Of a DNA stretch of 64,000 nt, positions 27,343 through 40,015 are shown one piece after another. The DNA is from Callipepla californica brunnescens (Eukaryota; Chordata; Aves; Galliformes; Odontophoridae): the NCBI GenBank assembly GCA_023055505.1, contig JALIRH010000095.1:620001-684000 (forward strand), given 5' to 3'. Within the stretch, counting starts at the first letter, position 1; each line of letters begins with the position of its first letter. The notes under the pieces were generated by a model. It was not told where the DNA came from and made no database searches. It worked only from the letters and a program-made list of their open reading frames with translations. Made by a program: the position numbers and the translations under genes.

Positions 27343-30303
27343 TGTGATTCCACCGCTTCTAAGGGTTCCCCAGAAAACCTTGTCACCGGAGCATCGGAAT
27401 AGCCCCCTTTAAGAAGCAGAGAAAAAGCGGCCGAGAGTTTGATGCTCGAACCGCGCTTAGCCGCGGATTCCCGTTCAATCGCATCAATCGCGGCTCCTGC
27501 TGCTTTTGCCGCTGAAGAAAGACGCTAGTCAGCCGGCTGCCGTGCACTGAATCGCGGCATCAATAATCAGCCTGTAGCGTTTCTTCCTCAACAAATCGCG
27601 GTTTACACGTGAAAGTGACTCCTTTTCAGGAGCTGTAAGTGTATGTATGCTGCATCCCAATGTTAGTGGGACGGAAAGTTTTAATTCTCATTCTGCTCTA
27701 CTACTGAATGCAACGTATCTCTGCATCATTCATTCATCTACGAGCACGTTTTCATTCTTTACTCTGACCAGTGTTGTTATTCTTTTTCGTACTTCTAGTT
27801 AATACATGGAAAAACTTTTTCTTGTCGAACACAAGTATCTTTCGATTCTCTTTTGCAAAAGTATGGTATTCAGAGATAAAGAAGCAAAAGAGAGAAGTTT
27901 ATTAAGGAAAGCTGTTTCTTCTACTAATTGCATTGTGTGATTGCACCGCTTCTATATGTTCCCCAAAAACACTGTCATCGGAGCATTGCAAAAGCTCCCT
28001 TTAACAAACATAGCAAACCGGCAGCGTGCTAATGTTCGAACCGCGGAAAACCGTGAATCATGTTCGAATCGCATCAATCGCGGCTCCTGCTGCTTTTGCC
28101 GCTGAAGAAAGAAGCCAGTCAGTTGAAAGACGTGCACTGAATTGCGTCTTCAGTAATCAGCCGGCAGCGTTTCTATTCCAACAAATCGCGGTTGAAACCT
28201 GAAAGTGACTCCAATTCTGGTGTTGTAAGTGAATGGATGCTGGATCCCAGTGTTAGTGAGAGGGAAAGTTTTGATTCTCATTCTGCTCTACTACTGAATG
28301 CAACGTATGTCTGCATCATTCATTCATCTACGAGCACGTTTTCATTCCTTTCTCTGACCAGTCTTGTTATTCCTTTTTTAGTTCCTCTAGTTAATATCGT
28401 CACACAAGTTTTTCTTGCCAAACAAACAATTCATTCTCTTTTTCTTTTGGAACGGTATGGTATTCAGAGCTAAAAAGTCCAATAGTAGCGTTAAGTACGT
28501 CAAGCTGTTTCTTCTACCAAATGTATGTTTGATTCACCACTTCTAAGTGTTCCCCAAAAACACTGTCAGTGGAGCGTTGCAAAAGCCACTTTTAACAAGC
28601 AAAGCAAACCGGCAGCGTGTTAATGTTCGAACCGCGAAGAACCGCGTCTCAGGCTCGAATCGCATCAATCGCGGCTACTGCTGCTTTTGCCGCTGAAGAA
28701 AGACGCCAGCCAGACAGCAGCAGTGCACTGAATCACGGCTTTTCAAAAATCAGCCGGTAGCGGTCCTATTCCAACAATTCGCGTTTTACATGTGAAAGTG
28801 ACTCGGTTTCAGGAGTTGGAAGTGAATGTATGCTGGATCCCATTGTTACTGGGAAGGAAAGTTTTGATTCTCATTCTGCTTTGCTACTGAATGCAACGTA
28901 TGTCTGCATCGTTCATTCATCTGCGAGCACGTTTTCCTTCTTTTCTCTGACCAGTGCTGTTATCCTTTTTACTTCCTCAATCTAACACATTCACTTCAAT
29001 TTTCTTACAATACCCGCGGATCTTTCTCATTCTCTCTCAAAAAGGTATGTTTTTCAGAACTATGGAAGCAATGGAGAGGCGTTAAGTACGGAAAGCTGGT
29101 TCCTCTCCCAAAGGCGTGTGTGATTCCACCGCTTCTAAGGGTTCCCCAGAAAACCTTGTCACCGGAGCATCGGAATAGCTCCCTTTAAGAAGCAGAGCAG
29201 AGCGGCCGAGAGTTTGATGCTCGAACCGCGCTTAGCCGCGGATTCCCATTCACTCGCATCAATCGCGGCTCCTGCTGCTTTTGCCGCTGAAGAAAGACGC
29301 CAGTCAGCCGGTAAAAGTGCACTGAATCGCGGCTTCAGTAATCAGCCGGTAGCGGTTCTATTCCAACAAATCGCGGTTTACACGTGAAAGTGACTCCGTT
29401 TCAGGAGTTGTAAGTGTATGTATGTTGCATCCCATTGTTAGTGGGAGGGAAAGTTTTGATTCTCATTCTGCTCTACTACTGAATGCAACGTACGTCTTGC
29501 ATCGTTCATTCATCTACGAGCACGTTTTCATTCTTTTCTCTGACCAGTCTTGTTATTCCTTTTCCTACCTCTTTTTAATATCGTCACACAAGTTTTTCTT
29601 GCCAAACAAACAATTCATTCCCTTTTTCTTTTGGAACGGTATGGTATTCAGAGCTAAAAAGTCAAATAGTAGCGTTAAGTACGTTAAACTTTTTCTTCTA
29701 CCAAATGTATGTTTGATTCCACCTCTTCTAAGTGTTCCCCAAAAACACTATCATCGGAACTTTGCAAAAGCCTTCTTTAACAAGCAGAGCAAACCGGCAG
29801 TGTGTTAATATTCGAACCGCTCAGAACCTCGGATTCCGCTCGAATCTCATCAATCGCGGCTACTGCTGCTTTTGCCGCTGAAGAAAGACGCCAGTCAGGC
29901 GGCAGCAGTGCACTGAATCGCGGCTTTTCAAAAATCAGCCGGTAGCGGTTCTTCTCCAACAAATCGCGGTTTACACGTGAAAGTGACTCGGTTTCAGGAG
30001 TTGGAAGAGAATGTGTGCTGGATCCCAGTTTTATTAGGAGTGAAAGTTTTAATTCTTATTCTGCTCTGTTACTGTATGCAACGTACGTCTGAATCGTTCA
30101 TTCATCTGCGAGCACGTTTTCCTTCTTTTCTCTGACCAGTGCTGTTATCCTTTTTACTTCCTTAATCTAACACATTCATTTCAATTTTCCTACAATACCG
30201 GCGGATCTTTCTCATTCTCTCTCAAAAAGGTATGTTTTTCAGAACTATGAAAGCAATGGAGAGACGTTAAGTACGGAAAGCTGGTTCCTCTCCCAAAGGC
30301 GTG
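27343..30303. repeat. Satellite higher-order repeat, copy 2
   Basis: Five monomers (A, C, B', A, B; 2961 bp), where B' carries 'tttgattcaccacttctaag'. Its second half aligns with the next copy at a constant spacing of 2957 bp with few differences. Confidence 0.85.
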
Positions 30304-33260
30304 TGTGATTCCACCGCTTCTAAGGGTTCCCCAGAAAACCTTGTCACCGGAGCATCGGAATAGCCCCCTTTAGAAGCAGAGAAAAAGCGGCAGAGAATTT
30401 GATGCTCGAACCGCGCTTAGCCGCGGATTCCGATTCAATCGCACCAGTCGCGGCTCCTGCTGCTTTTGCCGCTGAAGAAAGACGCTAGTCAGCCGGTAAA
30501 AGTGCACGGAATCGCGGCTTCAGTAATCAGCCGGTAGCGGTTCTTCTCCAACAAATCGCGGTTTACACGTGAAAGTGACTCGGTTTCAGGAGTTGTATGT
30601 GTATGTATGCTGCATCCCAATGATAGTGGGAGGGAAAGTTTTAATTCTCATTCTGCTCTACTACTGAATGCAACGTATCTCTGCATCATTCATTCATCTA
30701 CGAGCACGTTTTCATTCTTTACTCTGGCCAGTGTTGTTATTCTTTTTCGTACTTCTAGTTAATACATGGAAAAACTTTTTCTTGTCGAACACAAGTATCT
30801 TTCGATTCTCTTTTGCAAAAGTATGGTATTCAGAGATAAAGAAGCAAAAGAGAAACGTTTATTAAGGAAAGCTGTTTCCTCTACCAAATGGATGTGTGAT
30901 TCCACCGCTTATAAGTGTTCCCCAAAAACACTGTCATCTGAGCATTGCAAATGCTACCTTTTACAAACATAGCAAACCGGTAGCGAGCTAATGTTCGAAC
31001 CGCGGAAAACCGTGAATCATGTTCGAATCGCATCAATCGCGGCTCCTGCTGCTTTTGCCGCTGAAGAAAGAAGCCAGTCAGTTGAAAGACGTGCACTGAA
31101 TTGCGTCTTCAGTAATCAGCCGATAGCGGTTCTATTCCAACAAATCGCGGTTTACACGTGAAAGTGACTCCAATTCTGGTGTTGTAAGTGAATGGATGCT
31201 GGATCCCAGTGTCAGTGAGAGGGAAAGTTTTGATTCTCATTCTGCTCTACTACTGAATACAACGTATGTCTGCATCATTCATTCATCTACGAGCACGTTT
31301 TCATTCCTTTCTCTGACCAGTCTTGTTATTCCTTATCCTACCTCTAGTTAATATCGTCACACAAGTTTTTCTTGCCAAACAAACAATTCATTCCCTTTTT
31401 CTTTTGGAACGGTATGGTATTCAGAGCTAAAAAGTCCAATAGTAGCGTTAAGTACGTCAAGCTGTTTCTTCTACGAAATGTATGTTTGATTCACCACTTC
31501 TAAGTGTTCCCCAAAAACACTGTCAGTGGAGCGTTGCAAAAGCCACTTTTAACAAGCAAAGCAAACCGGCAGCGTGTTAATGTTCGAACCGCGAAGAACC
31601 GCGTCTCAGGCTCGAATCGCATCAATCGCGGCTACTGCTGCTTTTGCCGCTGAAGAAAGACGCCAGTCAGGCGGCAGCAGTGCACTGAATCGCGGCTTTT
31701 CAAAAATCAGCCGGTAGCGGTCCTAATCAAGCAAATCGCGGTTTACACGTGAAAGTGACGCCGTTTCTGGAGTTGGAAGAGAATGTGTGCTGGATCCCAG
31801 TGTTAATGGGAAGGAAAGTTTTGATTCTCATTCTGCTCTGCTACTGAATGCAACGTATGTCTGCATCGTTCATTCATCTGCGAGCACGTTTTCCTTCTTT
31901 TCTCTGACCAGTGCTGTTATCCTTTTTACTTCCTCAATCTAACACATTCACTTCAATTTTCTTACAATACCCGCGGATCTTTCTCATTCTCTCTCAAAAA
32001 GGTATGTTTTTCAGAACTATGGAAGCAATGGAGAGGCGTTAAGTACGGAAAGCTGGTTCCTCTCCCAAAGGCGTGTGTGATTCCACCGCTTCTAAGGGTT
32101 CCCCAGAAAACCTTGTCACCGGAGCATCGGAATAGCCCCCTTTAAGAAGCAGAGCAGAGCGGCCGAGAGTTTGATGCTCGAACCGCGCTTAGCCGCGGAT
32201 TCCCATTCACTCGCATCAATCGCGGCTCCTGCTGCTTTTGCCGCTGAAGAAAGACGCCAGTCAGCCGGTAAAAGTGCACTGAATCGCGGCTTCAGTAATC
32301 AGCCGGTAGCGGTTCTTCTTTAACAAATCGCGGTTTACACGTGAAAGTGACTCCGTTTCAGGAGTTGTAAGTGTATGTATGTTGCATCCCATTGTTAGTG
32401 GGAGGGAAAGTTTTGATTCTCATTCTGCTCTACTACTGAATGCAACGTACGTCTTGCATCGTTCATTCATCTACGAGCACGTTTTCATTCTTTTCTCTGA
32501 CCAGTCTTGTTATTCCTTTTCCTACCTCTTTTTAATATCGTCACACAAGTTTTTCTTGCCAAACAAACAATTCATTCCCTTTTTCTTTTGGAACGGTATG
32601 GTATTCAGAGCTAAAAAGTCAAATAGTAGCGTTAAGTACGCTAAACTTTTTCTTCTACCAAATGTATGTTTGATTCCACCTCTTCTAAGTGTTCCCCAAA
32701 AACACTATCATCGGAACTTTGCAAAAGCCTTCTTTAACAAGCAGAGCAAACCGGCAGAGTGTTAATATTCGAACCGCTCAGAACCTCGGATTCCGCTCGA
32801 ATCTCATCAATCGCGGCTACTGCTGCTTTTGCCGCTGAAGAAAGACGCCAGTCAGGCGGCAGCAGTGCACTGAATCGCGGCTTTTCAAAAATCAGCCGGT
32901 AGCGGTTCTTCTCCAAAAAATCGCGGTTTACACGTGAAAGTGACTCGGTTTCAGGAGTTGGAAGAGAATGTGTGCTGGATCCCAGTTTTATTAGGAGTGA
33001 AAGTTTTAATTCTTATTCTGCTCTGTTACTGTATGCAACGTACGTCTGAATCGTTCATTCATCTGCGAGCACGTTTTCATTCTTTTCTCTGACCAGTGCT
33101 GTTATCCTTTTTACTTCCTCAATCTAACACATTCACTTCAATTTTCTTACAATACCCGCGGATCTTTCTCATTCTCTCTCAAAAAGGTATGTTTTTCAGA
33201 ACTATGGAAGCAATGGAGAGGCGTTAAGTACGGAAAGCTGGTTCCTCTCCCAAAGGCGTG
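30304..33260. repeat. Satellite higher-order repeat, copy 3
   Basis: Five monomers (A, C, B', A, B) over 2957 bp. Long identical blocks recur exactly 2957 bp apart, for example 29422 versus 32379 and 30668 versus 33625, showing recent amplification at the five-monomer level. Confidence 0.88.
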
Positions 33261-35284
33261 TGTGATTCCACCGCTTCTAAGGGTTCCCCAGAAAACCTTG
33301 TCACCGGAGCATCGGAATAGCCCCCTTTAGAAGCAGAGAAAAAGCGGCAGAGAATTTGATGCTCGAACCGCGCTTAGCCGCGGATTCCGATTCAATCGCA
33401 CCAGTCGCGGCTCCTGCTGCTTTTGCCGCTGAAGAAAGACGCTAGTCAGCCGGTAAAAGTGCACGGAATCGCGGCTTCAGTAATCAGCCGGTAGCGGTTC
33501 TTCTCCAACAAATCGCGGTTTACACGTGAAAGTGACTCGGTTTCAGGAGTTGTATGTGTATGTATGCTGCATCCCAATGATAGTGGGAGGGAAAGTTTTA
33601 ATTCTCATTCTGCTCTACTACTGAATGCAACGTATCTCTGCATCATTCATTCATCTACGAGCACGTTTTCATTCTTTACTCTGGCCAGTGTTGTTATTCT
33701 TTTTCGTACTTCTAGTTAATACATGGAAAAACTTTTTCTTGTCGAACACAAGTATCTTTCGATTCTCTTTTGCAAAAGTATGGTATTCAGAGATAAAGAA
33801 GCAAAAGAGAAACGTTTATTAAGGAAAGCTGTTTCCTCTACCAAATGGATGTGTGATTCCACCGCTTATAAGTGTTCCCCAAAAACACTGTCATCTGAGC
33901 ATTGCAAATGCTACCTTTTACAAACATAGCAAACCGGTAGCGAGCTAATGTTCGAACCGCGGAAAACCGTGAATCATGTTCGAATCGCATCAATCGCGGC
34001 TCCTGCTGCTTTTGCCGCTGAAGAAAGAAGCCAGTCAGTTGAAAGACGTGCACTGAATTGCGTCTTCAGTAATCAGCCGGTAGCGGTTCTATTCCAACAA
34101 ATCGCGGTTGAAACCTGAAAGTGACTCCAATTCTGGTGTTGTAAGTGAATGGATGCTGGATCCCAGTGTCAGTGAGAGGGAAAGTTTTGATTCTCATTCT
34201 GCTCTACTACTGAATACAACGTATGTCTGCATCATTCATTCATCTACGAGCACGTTTTCATTCCTTTCTCTGACCAGTCTTGTTATTCCTTTTCAGACCT
34301 CTAGTTAATATCGTCACACAAGTTTTTCTTGCCAAAGAAACAATTCATTCCCTTTTTCTTTTGGAACGGTATGGTATTCAGAGCTAAAAATTCAAATAGT
34401 AGCGTTAAGTACGTTAAACTTTTTCTTCTACCAAATGTATGTTTGATTCCACCTCTTCTAAGTGTTCCCCAAAAACACTGTCAGTGGAGCGTTGCAAAAG
34501 CCACTTTTAACAAACATAGCAAACCGGCAGCGTGTTAATGTTCGAACCGCGAAGAACCGCGTCTCAGGCTCGAATCGCATCAATCGCGGCTACTGCTGCT
34601 TTTGCCGCTGAAGAAAGACGCCAGTCAGGCGGCAGCAGTGCACTGAATCGCGGCTTTTCAAAAATCAGCCGGTAGCGGTCCTAATCAAGCAAATCGCGGT
34701 TTACACGTGAAAGTGACGCCGTTTCTGGAGTTGGAAGAGAATGTGTGCTGGATCCCAGTGTTAATGGGAAGGAAAGTTTTGATTCTCATTCTGCTCTGCT
34801 ACTGAATGCAACGTATGTCTGCATCGTTCATTCATCTGCGAGCACGTTTTCCTTCTTTTCTCTGACCAGTGCTGTTATCCTTTTTAGTTCCTCAATCTAA
34901 CACATTCACTTCAATTTTCTTACAATACCCGCGGATCTTTCTCATTCTCTCTCAAAAAGGTATGTTTTTCAGAACTATGGAAGCAATGGAGAGGCGTTAA
35001 GTACGGAAAGCTGGTTCCTCTCCCAAAGGCGTGTGTGATTCCAGCGCTTCTAAGGGTTCCCCAGAAAACCTTGTCACCGGAGCATCGGAATAGCCCCCTT
35101 TAAGAAGCAGAGAAAAAGCGGCCGAGAGTTTGATGCTCGAACCGCGCTTAGCCGCGGATTCCCGTTCAATCGCATCAATCGCGGCTCCTGCTGCTTTTGC
35201 CGCTGAAGAAAGACGCCAGTCAGCCGGCTGCCGTGCACTCAATAGCGCCTTCTCTAATCAGCCGGCATCGGTCCTATTCCAACA
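33261..35284. repeat. Satellite higher-order repeat, copy 4 (partial)
   Basis: Monomers A, C, B' and most of the next A. The array breaks off about 250 bp into the last monomer ('cggcatcggtcctattccaacac') and turns straight into C-rich telomere-like DNA. Confidence 0.85.
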
Positions 35285-36715
35285 CATACGCTAAAGCTAA
35301 ACCTCACCCTACTCTCACCCTTACGCACCAGCTAACCCTGCCTCAATCCCTACATACAGATCAAATCCGAAACCTAAACCTAACCCTAAACCTCAACTTC
35401 ATGCTAACATCAACACTCAACCTAATCCTATCCCTAAATAGAATCATCACATTGAGAAACACTTTCTCCCTAACCCTAATCCGAAATCGAATCCGAAACC
35501 TCAAAGAATCCCAAACCCTTTCCATAGCTCTAACCCAATGCTGAACCCTACCCTGACCCACTTTCACTACCCCTTACCATAAAACTCAATCAACACCAAA
35601 ACCCACCCCTGACACTAAACCTAACACTAATTCTTATCCTAACCCTAACCCAAACACTTACCCTAATCCGAACCAAAACCCAAGCCCTAACCCGAGCACA
35701 AAGCCTTACCTTGCCCCTCATTCTATTCTGAACCCTAACCGGAAACCTAACACTTACCCTAAGACCAACCCTTTCCCTAAACAGAAATCTATCCCTAGCA
35801 GAAGCGGAACCCAAGCAAAAACTCCTACTTTAACACCAACCCCAAGTTGATGCCCAAGCCTAAACCTGACACATAGCATCACATTACCACAACCCTCACC
35901 TCAACTCTAACCCCAACCCTAACACTAAGACTTACCCTAGCTATCTGATGGTCCTCATACCCTATTCCAATTCCTAAACCCAAGGCAAACACCACACCAA
36001 AAGCAATGCCTACCATTTTCCAAACCTGACACTTAAAGTCAACCTAAACCTTACTCTAACCGTATATCAAACCCTGACCATTAGCCTCATTGTGACTCTA
36101 AGTCTGCCTTCAATCGAAATCTGACCCTAAAACCAACCCCAACTCAAAGCCCAACCCTAAACCTAAAGCTAAGCATCAGATTACTGCAGATCTCACCTAA
36201 CCTATCCCTACTTCTAACCCCAAACCCAATCCAAACGCCAAACCTATTCCTAACCTAACACTAAGCCAGAACCCAACCCAAGGCCTACCCCTTCTCTCAG
36301 CCTAACACTCAAACTAACCTAGACCCAAAACCAACCCTAAATCAAATCCTAACCCTCCCCCTTACTCTATCCTGTACCCAAGCAAGGCGTAACCCTTCTC
36401 TGATCCTAAAACTAAAGAGAGCTCTACCCCATACTCTAAACCTTCATCTACACCAAAACCTAACCCTATCCCTAATCCAAAACCTAACCCTAAACCTAAC
36501 CCGAACTCTAACCTTAATCCTAAACCTAAACCTTACCCTAACCCTAAGCCTAACCTTAACCCTAAGCCTTCTCTGAACCTCAAACTAAAGAGAACCCTAG
36601 CCCTTGCACTAAACCTTCAGCTACACAAAAAAATAACCCTAACCTAATCCTAAAACAAACCCTCAACCTAACCCAAAGCATCAGATTACCACAACCCTAA
36701 CCTGACACCTACACT
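35285..36715. repeat. C-rich telomere-like arm, inverted relative to 20620-21065
   Basis: Degenerate CCCTAA-type sequence. It is recognisably the reverse complement of parts of the macrosatellite G-rich arm: 'aggcctaccccttctctcag' (36278 onward) is the inverse of 'ctgagagaaggggtaggcct' (about 4240), and 'gcatcagattac' words (36173, 36677) are the inverse of 'gtaatctgatgc'. The open frames with Arg/Val or Asn/Pro/Leu bias are spurious. Confidence 0.9.
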
Positions 36716-36870
36716 CAAATGCATCCTTCCCCTTATTTGAAGCAAAGTGAAATCCTAAATGGAATTCATAGGAAGAGCGAATTCACCAATCTTCATCGTA
36801 TACAATGCACAATACATATACAATATACATACAAAGCGTACAAGGAAATGACTGAGTTTTCTCGTCTGTT

Positions 36871-36901
<31 letters not shown>

Positions 36902-36904
36902 GTT
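36716..36904. other. AT-rich junction with (AAAAC)n tract
   Basis: Unique AT-rich sequence between the C-rich telomere-like arm and the end of the ERV pol frame. It includes an AAAAC-type run at about 36872-36901. Read on the ERV strand this is a pyrimidine-rich tract ending in AACAG, which resembles a splice acceptor, but no env-like frame follows before the telomere-like DNA starts. It is probably what is left of the region after pol. Confidence 0.5.
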
Positions 36905-38039
36905 TTACATTTTTCTTAGAGTGGTTTGTAGATCGTCCGAAGTCTTGGACACCTCCCACTGGGGTCCTGTGTCACGGATTGGTCCTTTCACATGGCTTGC
37001 ATGGATCCATCTGCGCTCAGCTGTCCGGATGGCTGTTTCTGTTGCTAATAAAACAAGAAAAGGTCCTTCCCAGCGGGGAGTTAGAGATGACTCTTTCCAC
37101 GTTTTAATTTAAACCTTGTCTCCTGGACTGATTCCATGTATTGCCATATCTAGCGGAGGCCGTTGGACCACCAGTCCTTCCATTCTTCATTCATTCCTTC
37201 TCTTATTCATTTCAATTCAATATTCCTGTATTTTCTTCTACCTTGGGATGTTCCGATGGGAGTTCTAAATCATATGGCATTCCATATCCCATTTCAAAAG
37301 GTGATATTCCAGTCTCTCTTCTTCGTTCTGTTCTTCAGTTAAGTAGTGCCAGTGGCAAACACTTCATCCAAGACATCTTGGTTTCAATCATTCCTTTAGT
37401 AAGCCGCTTTGGAAGTTCCCCATTCGACCTTTCTACTTTTCCAGAGCTCTGTGGGTGCCATGGGGTGCGATATTCCCATTTGGTCCCCATTGGAGCTAAA
37501 GCCTCTTACACTGCCTTTAATACAAAGTGAGGGTCTCTAGCTGAATCTGCAACTTCCATGTTCCCATATCTGGGGATAATATGTTCGAACAATGTCTTGA
37601 TTACTGTCTGGGCTGTTGCCCTAGCGGTGGGGTAGGCCTCCAGAAAATGTGTTCAATGGGCGATTCTTCCTAAGAAGTACTTCTATCTTCCAACCCTGGG
37701 GAGATCTGTGAAGTCTATCTGCATTTGAGCAAAAGGTCTGACAGCCCATTCCCTTCCTCCCTGTATTTTTTCCCTCAGTTGTTGTTTCTTTCCTTTCCTC
37801 CAAATCATCCAATGATCTACAATTCCTTTGGCTATGCTAGAAATGCCTATACACATCTATTTCATTGTGAATTGGTCCACCAAGGCCTGAAGCCCGCAAT
37901 GAGTCTGCTTAGGAAATTCTCCTCATCTTCTCCAAGCTTTAGGGATTACCTCTCTTCCATCAGCTAATAACCATTTTCCCTCCTTTTCCTCAACCTCCAT
38001 TTGTCGGAGCCGCTCTTTTCGCTTCTTCATCAGCAAAAT
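36905..38039 (-). pseudogene. ERV integrase remnant, complete to its stop codon
   Basis: All three integrase parts can be traced: a zinc-binding N-terminal piece around 37800-37960, a core with 'QIDFTDLP' (about 37700), a degraded second-Asp region 'ADSARDPHF' (about 37535) and 'HPQSSGKVERSN' with the catalytic Glu (about 37440), and a C-terminal domain at 36915-37120 with '[10 protein letters not shown]' and '[10 protein letters not shown]'. Internal stops and frameshifts separate them. The frame ends at TAA 36905-36907, the natural end of pol. Confidence 0.85.
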
Positions 38040-38430
38040 TAGTTCCCCTTATTTCAGCCGACATCGCCCTCTGGTGCCTTTCCGTGTACTACTGCGCTTT
38101 TCTCTGGTTCTCTTCTTGCCCTCAGAGTTTGTCTTCTTAACGACTGGTGAATTAACCCTTTCCCGGGTGAGTTTACCAATCCTCTTTCCTCCCATCTTTT
38201 TCCCAAGGTATGGACTACCCCATACGCATACCTAGAATCTGTAGAGATAGTCCCAATGCTTCCTTTCAACATTTGAAGGGCTGTAAGGATTGTATAGAAT
38301 TTCACAGCCTGAGCTGACCACGTTCTGTCCAATGCTCCCGATTCAATTACTGGAAATGTTTTCCCGTTTAGTAGAGCATCCCCTGATTTTCCTTTTCCTT
38401 CTACCACCCGGGAGGAGCCATCTACAAATC
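38040..38430 (-). pseudogene. ERV RNase H remnant
   Basis: Open stretch of 117 codons (38054-38407) with 'DGSSRVVEGK' at its start and 'STDSRYAYGVVH' in the middle (about 38220), the latter holding the conserved Asp of retroviral RNase H. A TGA sits just upstream of 'FVDGSS', where a Trp codon would fit a single base change. The domain then runs into the integrase part of pol. Confidence 0.85.
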
Positions 38431-40015
38431 ATTTGCCCCCTTCTAAGAACTTCTCCTCTTCTAAGTCCTCCCCTCTTTTAGCCTGATACTCTATACACTG
38501 AATGCAATCATGGCTTAAATCTTCATCTGGTTCCCCATAGAAAAATTGAGCAGGATTTGGCAAACTTGGAGTTTCTATTTCTAATTGAGGAGAATGGATT
38601 AGGATTCCTTCCTATTTCAATAGTCTAGCATCTGTAATCCACTTCTCTGCTTTTTCTTGGAGTACTCCCCTTATTGTCATGTGGATTATACACTTGTAAT
38701 TCACCCCTGAAAGTCATCTTCCCTGCTTCTTCTACTAACAGAGCTACAGCAACTATTGCTCGTAGACAGGTAGGCCACCCACGGCTAACGGGATCCAAGA
38801 GTTTTGAAAAGTATCCTGCTGGCTTCTTCTTCCCGGCCCATTCCTGGCTCACTACTCCAAAAGCGATCCCTTCGTCTGTATTTACAAAAAGGTAAAATGG
38901 GCTTTTTAGATCAGGTAAGCTTAACGCTGCTGCATGAAGAAGATCTACCTTGAAGTCTTCTAATCTTTGCTCATCCTCCTGGCTCCACTTTCTTCAGCCA
39001 TCTTGTACTAGTTTCTGCTATAAAAGCTTTACCTTACTGCTATCATTCTCAATCCATTGTCGACAGCATCCTAGCAGCCCTAACATCTGCCTCACCTGCC
39101 TCTTGCCTCTTGGGGCTTTTCAAGATCAAATCCCATTTGCCCGTTCTGGATCTAATGTCTTATTTCCCTTGCTTAACCAATGTCCCAAATATTTCACTTC
39201 CTCTTCTGTAAATTGGCATTTTGCCTTTGAAACTTGGAACCCCTTTGAACCAAAGAAATGCAATAGCTTAATGCTCTCCTGTCTAACTGTCTCCTCGCCT
39301 GCTCCAGCTAATAGTAAGTCATCTACATATTGCACTAAGGTTGCCTGTGGGTTTAGTTCATCAGTTTTTAGTACTTGCTCAAGGGCTTGCCCAAACAAGT
39401 TAGGGATTCTGTGAATCCCTGTGGGAGCACTGTCCCTCTGAGTTGTTGTTTTCTATGGGGGTTTGGATCTTCCCACTCGAAGACAAAGTAGTCTCTGCAT
39501 TCTGCCGTCAGGGGGCAGGTCCAAAAAGCATCCTTGAAATCAATTCCACTATACTACTGAGATTCTGGCTTCAATTGACCGAGCAGCGGATAGGGGTTTG
39601 CCACTACTGGGAAGCGGGGAATTGTTCTCTCCTTAATTTCCCTTGAGTCGTGGACCAATCTGTATGTGCCATAAGGTTTTTTTTTTTTTACATGGAGTAT
39701 GGGAGTATTCTAGGGAGACATACAAGGCTCTAATAGTTCTTTAGATATTAATCTCTCCATTTCAGGTTGTAGCCCTGATTTACCTTCCTGTGAAATGGGA
39801 TATTGTTTCACCCTAATTGGAATGCCTGGGTCCTTTAGAATCACTTCAAAGGGTTCTATGTCTAACTTCTCTACTGATTCTGGACTCTACCAAACTTCTG
39901 GGTTAATTCTAGCCTCATCTTCTATCGTTAGAGTACGTTGCTGAACAGTTAATTCTCTATCTTTTACTTCCAAATTTATTCCTAACTCCACAATTCAATC
40001 TCTCCCTAGCAAATT
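38412..40015 (-). pseudogene. ERV reverse transcriptase remnant
   Basis: RT fragments appear in successive frames. A 'DFKDAFWTCPL' block (about 39470-39545) contains the first catalytic Asp region, an LPQGF block lies near 39420-39440, and the polymerase YVDD motif is at 39318-39329 inside a 90-codon open stretch (39126-39398). A frameshift separates LPQGF from YVDD in part, and the connection region (38412-39120) is recognisable only in pieces, for example 38625-38852. YVDD plus the single zinc knuckle favours a gammaretrovirus-like origin. Confidence 0.83.

Larger units (their letters stand above)
21066..35284. repeat. ~0.59 kb satellite array (about 25 monomers)
   Basis: Tandem array anchored on the word 'tgtgattcnaccgcttct' or its 'tttgattccacctcttct' variant. 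Anchors lie at 21091, 21684, 22031, 22622, 23207, 23799, 24389, 24980, 25568, 26160, 26755, 27343, 27936, 28528, 29119, 29712, 30304, 30895, 31485, 32076, 32669, 33261, 33852, 34442 and 35034, giving steps of 585-595 bp apart from one short step of 347 bp. Each monomer has a GC-rich part ('tcgcatcaatcgcggct', 'cgaaccgcg') and an AT-rich part ('attcattcatct', 'cgagcacgttttcattc'). The ORFs of 60-128 codons that recur in it are repeat translations. I do not know a named satellite with this sequence. Confidence 0.95.

Noticed and set aside
21646..34538. Recurring ORFs in the 0.59 kb satellite, including the 128-codon pair at 29422 and 32379
   Set aside because: They are present only where a monomer variant happens to be open, shift frame between monomers and resemble no protein family.
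21066..35284. CRISPR-like array
   Set aside because: Whole monomers of ~590 bp repeat with no short repeat plus unique spacer pattern, and the context is vertebrate.
36719..36919. 66-codon plus-strand ORF at the ERV left edge
   Set aside because: It crosses the AAAAC run and the pol stop region; no domain, most likely chance.
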